A stretch of DNA of 53,548 bases from Candidatus Izimoplasma sp. ZiA1 (lineage in GTDB: Bacteria; Bacillota_I; Bacilli_A; Izemoplasmatales; Izemoplasmataceae), in contig NQYJ01000011.1 in assembly GCA_002285055.1 (NCBI GenBank), positions 1 through 53,548 of the forward strand, given 5' to 3'. Both the position numbers and the translations under genes were made by a program. A model generated the notes under the pieces. That model did no database searches. It saw nothing but the letters and a program-made list of their open reading frames with translations, and was not told where the DNA came from. This document shows positions 43,859 to 51,421 of this stretch, piece by piece; position 1 is the first letter of the stretch; the number at the start of each line of letters is the position of its first letter.

Positions 43859-44965
43859 ATGTTAACTTCTTTATATATTCATATACCATTTTGTGATAAT
43901 ATATGTACTTATTGTGATTTTAAAAAAGAAATAGCTAGTTCAAACAAAAAAGCTAACTATATAAGTGCATTGATAAAAGAATTAAATTATTATAAAAATG
44001 ACGTTAAGAAAGTAAAAACAATCTATATTGGTGGTGGAACACCATCATCATTAGATCTAAATCTTTTAGAGAATCTCTTCACAGCAATAGAAGAGGTAAT
44101 CGATACTAAAAATCTAATAGAGTATAGTATTGAAACAAATCCAAACGATATTAATCAATCGTTTGTTTCTTTAATTACAAAATATAATGTTAATCGAGTT
44201 AGCATGGGCGTCCAAACATTTAAGGTTTCACTTTTGAAGTTATTAAATAGAAATCATAGTATTGATGATGTTTATAATGCGGTTTCGCTACTTAAAAAAA
44301 ACAATATTAGCAAAATTAATATTGATATGATTTTCTCGATACCAACGTCTAATATTATAGATTTGCAAAACGATTTAAAACACATTAAAAAGCTTGATGT
44401 TACTCATATTTCATATTACTCATTAATCTTAGAAGAAAAAACAGTTTTAAACTGTCAAATTGAGCAAAATAAATTTAGTTTATTAGATGAAGAAACAGAA
44501 GCTTTAATGTATAATATAGTGTTAGATAATCTTTTAGAACAAGGATTTAATCAATATGAGATTAGTAACTTTCAAAAGCAAGAGGATTACTCATATCATA
44601 ATCTTACATACTGGACTAATAAAGAATATCTAGGGATTGGTGTAGGGGCACATTCCTTGTTTAATCAACAACGTTGGTTTAATACAAATAATGTAAGTGA
44701 ATATATTTCTATGTGTGAAAATAGTAATTTCAGTAAAAATTCATATTCATATGAAGAACTAAGAGAAGTTTTAATGCTTGGTTTAAGATTAACTAAAGGT
44801 ATCTCAATTACAAATATCAATGAAACATATAAAATTGACTTATTACAGCAATATCCTGATCTTATAAAGTATATTAATGAAGGTCTCCTAGTAATAAAAG
44901 ATGATTATTTATCTTTTACTAGAAAAGGGTTATTACTTGGTAATTTAGTTTTCGAAATATTTTAG
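43859..44965 (+). CDS. hemW: Radical SAM protein HemW
   Basis: Radical SAM enzyme related to coproporphyrinogen oxidase HemN, now regarded as a heme-binding chaperone. The [4Fe-4S] motif CxxxCxxC is C12, C16 and C19 (FCDNICTYCDF), followed by IYIGGGTPSSL and the HemN C-terminal region; as in HemW, the extra fourth Cys of HemN (CxxxCxxCxC) is absent. 368 aa. AGGTGAT precedes the ATG. No other heme gene is in the window, so its partner here is unknown. The stop is 10 nt from xerD. Confidence 0.92.
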   Translation: MLTSLYIHIPFCDNICTYCDFKKEIASSNKKANYISALIKELNYYKNDVKKVKTIYIGGGTPSSLDLNLLENLFTAIEEVIDTKNLIEYSIETNPNDINQSFVSLITKYNVNRVSMGVQTFKVSLLKLLNRNHSIDDVYNAVSLLKKNNISKINIDMIFSIPTSNIIDLQNDLKHIKKLDVTHISYYSLILEEKTVLNCQIEQNKFSLLDEETEALMYNIVLDNLLEQGFNQYEISNFQKQEDYSYHNLTYWTNKEYLGIGVGAHSLFNQQRWFNTNNVSEYISMCENSNFSKNSYSYEELREVLMLGLRLTKGISITNINETYKIDLLQQYPDLIKYINEGLLVIKDDYLSFTRKGLLLGNLVFEIF

Positions 44966-44975
44966 GGGTGAAGAT

Positions 44976-45881
44976 ATGTTAAAACGACTTTTGAAGGAAT
45001 ATGAGTATTACTTAAAAATTACAAAAGGACTTAGTCCAAATACAATTGATTCATACTTGAATGATTTAAAGGAGTATCGTGAGTTTTTAGTGAAAAACTA
45101 TAATATTAAAGATCCCAATAATATAAGCAAAGACCAAATTAGGAATTTTATAGTAAGACTAAGAAGAAAAGACAATAAGTCTTCAAGTATTTCAAGAAAA
45201 ATTAGCGCTATAAGAAGTTTTCATAAATATTTATTACTAGAACGTCTTGTTGATGCTAATGTTACCCAGGGCATAAGTTTGCCAAAAAAAGAAAAGAAGC
45301 TACCTGTTGTTTTAAGTATTAAAGAAATTGAGTCTTTGTTAGTAGCATGTGGTAGCAATACACCACTAGATATTAGAAATAAGGCGATGATTGAGTTACT
45401 TTATGGTAGTGGTTTAAGGATTACTGAGTTATTAGAATTAAGACTAAGTGATTTACACTTAAATATGGGATTTATTGATGTTTATGGAAAGGGTAACAAA
45501 GAAAGAATAGTACCAATTGGTGATGAAGGTAAAAGTGCTTTAATGAAGTATTTAGATAAATCAAGACCAGTTCTTAAAAAGACACCAGGCGACATCCTTT
45601 TTGTAAATAGTAGAGGTGATAGTATCAGTCGTGTTGGTTTTTATAAAACTTTAAAGAAGTTAACTTTGAAGGCTGGAATAATGAAGGATGTAAGTCCTCA
45701 CTCATTAAGACATAGTTTTGCAAGTCATTTATTAGAAAACGGAGTAGATTTAAGAGTTGTTCAAGAATTACTTGGGCATGAAGACATTTCTACTACGCAA
45801 ATATATACACATATAACTAAACAAAGATTAAAAGAAGTGTATGAAGAGTTTCATCCTCGTTCATACAAAAAGGAGGAATAA
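44976..45881 (+). CDS. xerD: Tyrosine recombinase XerD/XerC
   Basis: Chromosome dimer resolution recombinase. N-terminal SAM-like core-binding domain (roughly residues 1-90, LSPNTIDSYLNDLKEYREFL) and C-terminal catalytic domain with the pentad: Arg in GLRITELLEL, His and Arg in SPHSLRHSFASHLLENG, GHEDISTTQ, and nucleophile Tyr in IYTHI. The length of 301 aa is exactly typical. It follows hemW closely and is 3 nt from deoB, matching the Bacillus xerD-deoB order, so it is a chromosomal housekeeping recombinase and not a phage integrase. Confidence 0.94.
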   Translation: MLKRLLKEYEYYLKITKGLSPNTIDSYLNDLKEYREFLVKNYNIKDPNNISKDQIRNFIVRLRRKDNKSSSISRKISAIRSFHKYLLLERLVDANVTQGISLPKKEKKLPVVLSIKEIESLLVACGSNTPLDIRNKAMIELLYGSGLRITELLELRLSDLHLNMGFIDVYGKGNKERIVPIGDEGKSALMKYLDKSRPVLKKTPGDILFVNSRGDSISRVGFYKTLKKLTLKAGIMKDVSPHSLRHSFASHLLENGVDLRVVQELLGHEDISTTQIYTHITKQRLKEVYEEFHPRSYKKEE

Positions 45882-45884
45882 ATA

Positions 45885-47060
45885 ATGTATAAAAGAGTAT
45901 TTTTAATTGTTATTGATAGTGTGGGCTGTGGTGAATTACCAGATGCTGCAGCATATGGTGATGAAGGAGCTAACACTATTAAACATATTAGTGAAGCTAC
46001 GAATGGAATTTATTTACCAAATATGGAAAAATTAGGGTATGGCCATATAACTGATATTATGGGAGTTTCAGCTAAGAATAAACCAGTAGGAAACTATTCT
46101 AAAATGAAAGAACTTAGTGTTGGAAAAGATACAATGACTGGGCACTGGGAGTTAATGGGTTTAAGAATTACAGAACCATTTATTACTTTTACTGATACAG
46201 GTTTCCCAAAGGAATTAATTGATGAATTAAGTGAAAGAACAGGTCGAAAAATTGTTGGGAATAAGGCCAGTAGTGGAACAGTTATTTTAGATGAATATGG
46301 TGAGCATCAACTTAAGACTGGTGATTTAATTGTCTATACTAGTGCAGATTCAGTCCTACAAATCGCAGCTCATGAGGAAAAAATAGGTTTAGATGAACTA
46401 TATAAAGCCTGTGAAATTGCTCGTGAAATGACTTTGAGGGAAGAATGGAAACTAGGAAGAATTATTGCAAGACCATTTTTAGGAGATAAAAAAGGTAGTT
46501 TCTTAAGAACACCTAATCGTCATGATTATGCATTAAAACCTTTTGCTGATACAGTTTTAGTACACCTTAAGAACGCAAATAAAGATGTTGTATCATTTGG
46601 TAAAATTAATGACATATATGATACTGAGGGTATTACTGAAAGTTATAAACAAACATCAAATCATCATGGTATGGAAAATTATATTAATTATGCCAAAAAA
46701 GATTTTGATGGTTTAGCATATTTAAATTTAGTTGATTTTGATGCTTTATATGGGCATCGTCGTAATCCTGAGGGATATAAAGAATCATTAGAAGAGTTTG
46801 ATATCCAATTAGGAGAGTTAATGAATGAACTAAGAGAAGATGATCTTTTAATTATTACAGCTGATCATGGAAACGACCCTACTGCACCAGGTACAGACCA
46901 CACAAGAGAATATGTTCCTTTATTAGTTTTTAATAAAAAACTTGAGGGAAATGAATTAGAAGTTAGAGAATCATTTGCTGATATCGGAGCTACTATTGCT
47001 GAAAACTTTAAAGTTGAAGCTCCCCAATATGGTAAGAGTTTCTTAAAAGAATTAAAATAA
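45885..47060 (+). CDS. deoB: Phosphopentomutase
   Basis: Interconverts ribose/deoxyribose 1- and 5-phosphates in nucleoside catabolism. An alkaline-phosphatase-superfamily metal enzyme: [12 protein letters not shown] with the N-terminal metal Asp (near residue 10), [14 protein letters not shown] with the phosphothreonine Thr (near 85), and the C-terminal [17 protein letters not shown] metal ligands. The length of 391 aa is normal. AGGAGG lies 7 nt before the ATG. It may feed on ribose 5-phosphate made by psuK/psuG. Confidence 0.97.
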   Translation: MYKRVFLIVIDSVGCGELPDAAAYGDEGANTIKHISEATNGIYLPNMEKLGYGHITDIMGVSAKNKPVGNYSKMKELSVGKDTMTGHWELMGLRITEPFITFTDTGFPKELIDELSERTGRKIVGNKASSGTVILDEYGEHQLKTGDLIVYTSADSVLQIAAHEEKIGLDELYKACEIAREMTLREEWKLGRIIARPFLGDKKGSFLRTPNRHDYALKPFADTVLVHLKNANKDVVSFGKINDIYDTEGITESYKQTSNHHGMENYINYAKKDFDGLAYLNLVDFDALYGHRRNPEGYKESLEEFDIQLGELMNELREDDLLIITADHGNDPTAPGTDHTREYVPLLVFNKKLEGNELEVRESFADIGATIAENFKVEAPQYGKSFLKELK

Positions 47061-48449
47061 GTGAATACAATATCAAATAAAAATCCCATTGATTGGGATT
47101 TTTATAAGAAAGTATTAAGAATAGGTAGTCCAATTGCTTTAGCTCAATTGCTTAGTAGTTTGCTTGCTGTTTTTGATACTTTTATGGTGAGTGTTCTTGG
47201 TGATAATGCAGTTACTGCAGTTGCTGTTGGTGGTAATTTTTCGTTTTTAATGATTATGGTTTTATTTGGTTTTTTTAGTGGGTTAGGAATATTTGTGGCT
47301 CAGTTTTTTGGCGCAAAAGAAGTAGGAAACATTCAAAAAGTATTCTACATATCAATAGTTATCGGGTTAATTGTTAGTAGTATTTTTTTTATTGCAGCGT
47401 TTTTTTTCCCCGAAAAGATAATCAGTTTATTTAATCATGGTCAAGATGCAACAAATGTTTTTGAGCTAAACCAGATGGGTGTTAGTTATTTAAAGGTAGT
47501 TGCTTGGTCATATCCTTTAATGGCCGTTAGTTTTGCGATTAGTATGGTAATGAGGAGTGTAGAAAGAGTTTGGTATCCTCAGTTTGTAGCAATTGGGATT
47601 GTTCTAATAAATACATTATTAAACTACTTATTAATTGAAGGTAATTACGGATTCCCTAATCTTGGTGTTCAAGGCGCAGCTATTGCCACAACTACTGCAA
47701 ATTTATTTGGATTAATAATGTTAATAGGTTTTACTGTTTTTACTAAGAGTGAAATGTTTAAAATCCAGTTTAGACTATATAAGGAAATTAGTCTTAGTTT
47801 TTTTAAGAGATTAGCTTCAAAAGCATTACCTGTTGCATTAAATGAAACATTTTGGGGTCTTGGAATGAGTACTTATTTAATTGCTTATGGTTATATATCT
47901 ACAGAAGCAATAAGTAGTGTTCATATTAGTAATCAAATCATGGGGTTATTTTGGGTTGTAAATGCTGGAGTTAGTAGTGCTTGCGCGATTATGATTGGTA
48001 AGAAGCTTGGTGAAAATCATCTCCAAAAGGCTAAAGAATGGGGCCGTAAATTTGTAAAATTATCGTTTGTTTTTGGAATCGTCTTTGGTGTAATCCTATT
48101 TATGCTAAGTGATACAATTGCATACTCATTTAAAGGTAATAGTATTACTGTTCAAGAAAACGCAAGTATGATATTAAAAGTATTTAGTTTCTACTTGCCT
48201 ATTAAATTTTTAAATGCTTTGCATATTATTGGAACTTTAAGAAGTGGTGGAGATACTAAATTTGCTTTTATGGCTGAAGCTATACCTTTATGGTTAGTTG
48301 CTATTCCTTTAGCATTTGTTTTAAGTATTTATACATCAATCCCTATTTACTTAATAGTTTTAATAGTAAATATTGAAGAGATAATAAAACAAGTTTTACT
48401 GTTCTTCCGTTTTAGAACATATAAGTGGGTAAAGAATCTTACTGAATAA
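47061..48449 (+). CDS. MATE-family efflux transporter
   Basis: A multidrug and toxic compound extrusion antiporter with 12 membrane helices in two pseudo-repeats, 462 aa. Typical parts are GSPIALAQLLSSLLAVFDTFMVSVLG in TM1 and the symmetric ALPVALNETFWGLGMSTYLIAYG in TM7. The GTG start directly follows the deoB stop and no ribosome site is seen, so translation should be coupled to deoB. Codons 6-15 form a perfect 12-bp hairpin with a T tract that looks like a terminator. There is no later plausible start. Substrate unknown. Confidence 0.87.
   Translation: MNTISNKNPIDWDFYKKVLRIGSPIALAQLLSSLLAVFDTFMVSVLGDNAVTAVAVGGNFSFLMIMVLFGFFSGLGIFVAQFFGAKEVGNIQKVFYISIVIGLIVSSIFFIAAFFFPEKIISLFNHGQDATNVFELNQMGVSYLKVVAWSYPLMAVSFAISMVMRSVERVWYPQFVAIGIVLINTLLNYLLIEGNYGFPNLGVQGAAIATTTANLFGLIMLIGFTVFTKSEMFKIQFRLYKEISLSFFKRLASKALPVALNETFWGLGMSTYLIAYGYISTEAISSVHISNQIMGLFWVVNAGVSSACAIMIGKKLGENHLQKAKEWGRKFVKLSFVFGIVFGVILFMLSDTIAYSFKGNSITVQENASMILKVFSFYLPIKFLNALHIIGTLRSGGDTKFAFMAEAIPLWLVAIPLAFVLSIYTSIPIYLIVLIVNIEEIIKQVLLFFRFRTYKWVKNLTE
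47077..47105 (+). terminator. Terminator-like hairpin inside the MATE 5' coding region
   Basis: The perfect arms ATAAAAATCCCA / TGGGATTTTTAT (47077-47088 / 47094-47105, loop TTGAT) have five consecutive T in the right arm. It is placed 17 nt after the deoB stop, where a deoB terminator would be expected, yet it encodes part of the MATE N-terminus. Confidence 0.55.
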
Positions 48450-48450
48450 A

Positions 48451-48476
48451 AAAAGCACTTCATTGAAGTGCTTTTA
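48451..48476. terminator. Bidirectional terminator between MATE and the coiled-coil operon
   Basis: The arms AAAAGCACTTCA (48451-48462) / TGAAGTGCTTTT (48464-48475) form a near-perfect hairpin. It separates converging transcripts; the minus-strand gene stops at its right edge. Confidence 0.88.
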
Positions 48477-51404
48477 TAATGTTTTTAATGCGTCTTTTTT
48501 TCTTTCATTTAGTTCTTTTGTCAGCTTTAATAATGCTTTTTTGTTCTTTTTATTAAGGTCCTTTTTATGTTTATTTAGACCCTTAGAAGCATATTTAAGG
48601 TATTTCTTGTAAGGTGAATGCACCTTTTTTATAGTCTGAATAATCTCTTTTAGTAAAATTGAAGAGTTGTTATATTTTTTAAAGTAATTAGCATCTAACT
48701 GTTTAGCTAATTCTTTAAACTTAACTTTATTATTAGCTACTAAAACACTGTAATCCTTTTTAATATCTTCAGGAGTACGATACACTTGATCCTTAAATAA
48801 TAACTGTGGTAACTCAGAAGTTGCTTTTTGGAGATTTTTTTCTATCTCGTTACTTTCGTTATCAATTTTACTGATTTCAAGTTCAAGATTATTTCTTAGA
48901 TTTTCAGTTTGATTTTGATGAGTTTCCAAAATCTTATTTTTTAGATCTTTTTGTTTTAAAACAAAATCATCAAACTCTTTTGTAGAAATACTATCTTGTA
49001 GTTCGTTTTTGATGTTGTTGATTAAAGTTAAAGGTTCAGATATTTTTTCCTCATACAACTTAGATGCTTCTGATTCAGCTTTTTTTAATCTTTGTAAAGC
49101 GTTATCAATTGCCGGAGTATTAAGAGCTGGAAGAAGACCTTTAGTTTCTTCTGTCTGTTTTGTTTCTTTAATTGTATTGTATTTGAATTTAGTTTTATCA
49201 AGTAAGTCAGTAAAGCTATCAACAGTAGTTTCTTTTAGTTGATTAGCTTCATTTGTAGCTTCTAATGCACGTTGATTTGCTTCACTCTTAATTCTTTCAT
49301 AACGTTTAATCTCTTCATCATTATCCATCTTATTAGAGATATCATCAATTAGTAATTGATAAGAGTTTTTTAACTCATATATTTTTTGCTGGATATTACG
49401 ATTGTCTTTTTGATCTGTGAATAATACTAATTTATAGTTTAAATCCTCAAGTTTTGCGTTTAACTCTTTATTGAGTTTGTTCTGTTCATATAAGTAATTT
49501 TGCTTAAGGAAATCAATTTTCTTATTAGCATATTCAAGTTCTTGATTTAAAGTAAGATTGATGCTTTCAAGTCTAATATCGAATTCACTCTTTGCACAGT
49601 TAATTTGTTGATTAGCAAACAACATTTGACTTTCTAAGGTTGTTTTAATAAATGCGTCATTGACTTTAATTCCCAAGTTAATTCTTTCAACTTGTTCCTC
49701 GGCTAAAGAACGTTCACTTTCATAAAGCGATTGAACTTTAAGTAATTGTAATTCATGTTCTTTTTGAGCTACTTTAACTAATGACTCTTGGAATAAGATT
49801 TTAGTATTTGCTTCTTCCTCAAGTTTTTTATTTTTAATAAAAGTCATTTTCTCTTTTTTTGTTATTTGTTTATCAATTTCATCAATTTTATCTAGTAAAG
49901 TTAATTCAAGCTCAGCTTTTTTTACTTCATAACGATGAAAATGTTCGTTTTTAGTTTGTGATAAAAGTGCTTGCTTAATTCTTGTTAATCTCAAATACTC
50001 GATTTCCTTTAAAGAAAGAAGAAGTTCCTTAAAGACTTTGTTTAACTCTAAATCCTTTATTTCATTGTCTTCCATAACTTCTAACTCAGATTCTCTCATT
50101 GCGGATCTTAGCTTATTAATTTCCAAATCTGTATTTAGTTTGAGTTTAAGAATTTCCTCAATATTGCTTAGTAATTGTTTTGCTAAATCTTTGTCACTAA
50201 TAATACCTTCATAGTCATCTTTCATCTTGTATAATATTTTAGACTCTTCAAAAGTGATGTTTTCAAGTTTTAGCTGGTGATTAAGTTTTAAAAGCTCCGT
50301 TTGGTACTTTTGCTCTTCTTGATGAATTTGAGATATTGTTTTAGAACGTAGTTTTCTAGTTTGTTTGTCTGTTAATTTTTTTGTTTTATCAATTGTTGAG
50401 GATATTTTTTTGTTTTTAATTTTTTCATACTTGTCCATTAGTTTAGAGAGTTCATCAGCATTTTTAAGTTTCTCAGCGTTGATTATGAGTAATCTGATTT
50501 CTTTAAGTTCATTTTCTCTCTTTAGTAGAAGTTCTTTTTCCTTCTCAATTATCTCTTTGTTTTTTTCGACAAGTTTTGCATTTACACTATCTTCATACAA
50601 TTTTAAATTATTCTCTAGATAAGTAACTTTTTCTTCGTGAGTAATGTTAAGTATTTCAATCTTATTATTGATTTTTTCTAATATATCTAAGTGCTTTTGC
50701 TCTAGTTTTTCAGTTAAAATCACTTCATCTTCAATATCAGTAAAAACTGATTGTGTACTATTTAAGAGATCAACAAAAGTATTATGGTTAGCATCATACT
50801 TTTGCTGAAAATCAAGATTAAGATTTTTAATGTAATCCTCAATCTCATCTACTTTTTCTTTTTTTAATAATGTAGAATTGTTTTTCTCTAAAAACAACTG
50901 ATTCATTACCTCAATGATTTTATCAGCGATAGCTAACTGTTCGTTAAAAAGAAGAAGGTTTTCTGATTTAATAGTTTCTTTTATTTGTTCCTCAAAAACG
51001 ATAGTTTCATTGATATTACCTTCCAAGTTATGATATTGAGTATCAAGTTCATTAAGGGTGTTTTCTAAAACTGAATGTTCAAAAAATCTAACAACTTGGT
51101 TTGCATCAAATATTTGATTTTCAATTTCAACCATTTCGTTTAACTGAAGGATGATTGTTTCCTTAGTAACATTATCAATTGATGATGAAAGGTGTTCAAT
51201 ATCTCTTTCTAGTTGATCAAGACGATCTTTTGCATCATTGATACGTTGATTGTTACCAGTTTTAATTTCCATATTGGCATTTAAAACTTCTTCAACAAGA
51301 TTATGTAGTAATTCTGTTTCTTTTTGGATATCTGAGTCAATATGAGTTGATATTTCTTTATTGGCTTTAGATATTATTTTAGGTAGTTGCGATTTATTTG
51401 CCAC
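48474..51404 (-). CDS. Giant coiled-coil protein (976 aa) of unknown function
   Basis: Almost the whole 976-aa chain is long charged heptad-type helix rich in Lys, Glu, Asn and Leu, with one Cys, no Trp and very few Gly or Pro. No Walker, SMC hinge or enzyme motif is seen, and there is no signal peptide or membrane segment, so it is probably cytosolic. A Pro/Gly break near residue 755 (KGLLPALNTPAI) divides the rod, and the last 50 residues are very basic (KKYLKYASKGLNKHKKDLNK and on), able to bind nucleic acid or acidic lipid. Start: AGGAGG lies 7 nt before GTG 51404; the ATG at 51410 is too close. It follows a similar protein by about 17 nt. Confidence 0.75.
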   Translation of the reverse strand: MANKSQLPKIISKANKEISTHIDSDIQKETELLHNLVEEVLNANMEIKTGNNQRINDAKDRLDQLERDIEHLSSSIDNVTKETIILQLNEMVEIENQIFDANQVVRFFEHSVLENTLNELDTQYHNLEGNINETIVFEEQIKETIKSENLLLFNEQLAIADKIIEVMNQLFLEKNNSTLLKKEKVDEIEDYIKNLNLDFQQKYDANHNTFVDLLNSTQSVFTDIEDEVILTEKLEQKHLDILEKINNKIEILNITHEEKVTYLENNLKLYEDSVNAKLVEKNKEIIEKEKELLLKRENELKEIRLLIINAEKLKNADELSKLMDKYEKIKNKKISSTIDKTKKLTDKQTRKLRSKTISQIHQEEQKYQTELLKLNHQLKLENITFEESKILYKMKDDYEGIISDKDLAKQLLSNIEEILKLKLNTDLEINKLRSAMRESELEVMEDNEIKDLELNKVFKELLLSLKEIEYLRLTRIKQALLSQTKNEHFHRYEVKKAELELTLLDKIDEIDKQITKKEKMTFIKNKKLEEEANTKILFQESLVKVAQKEHELQLLKVQSLYESERSLAEEQVERINLGIKVNDAFIKTTLESQMLFANQQINCAKSEFDIRLESINLTLNQELEYANKKIDFLKQNYLYEQNKLNKELNAKLEDLNYKLVLFTDQKDNRNIQQKIYELKNSYQLLIDDISNKMDNDEEIKRYERIKSEANQRALEATNEANQLKETTVDSFTDLLDKTKFKYNTIKETKQTEETKGLLPALNTPAIDNALQRLKKAESEASKLYEEKISEPLTLINNIKNELQDSISTKEFDDFVLKQKDLKNKILETHQNQTENLRNNLELEISKIDNESNEIEKNLQKATSELPQLLFKDQVYRTPEDIKKDYSVLVANNKVKFKELAKQLDANYFKKYNNSSILLKEIIQTIKKVHSPYKKYLKYASKGLNKHKKDLNKKNKKALLKLTKELNERKKDALKTL

Positions 51405-51421
51405 AATCATTCCTCCTCTCT

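Noticed and set aside
44976..45881. Tyrosine recombinase as a phage or island integrase
   Set aside because: Length, both domains and the xerD-deoB gene order match the housekeeping XerD; no att-like repeats, tRNA or phage genes are nearby.
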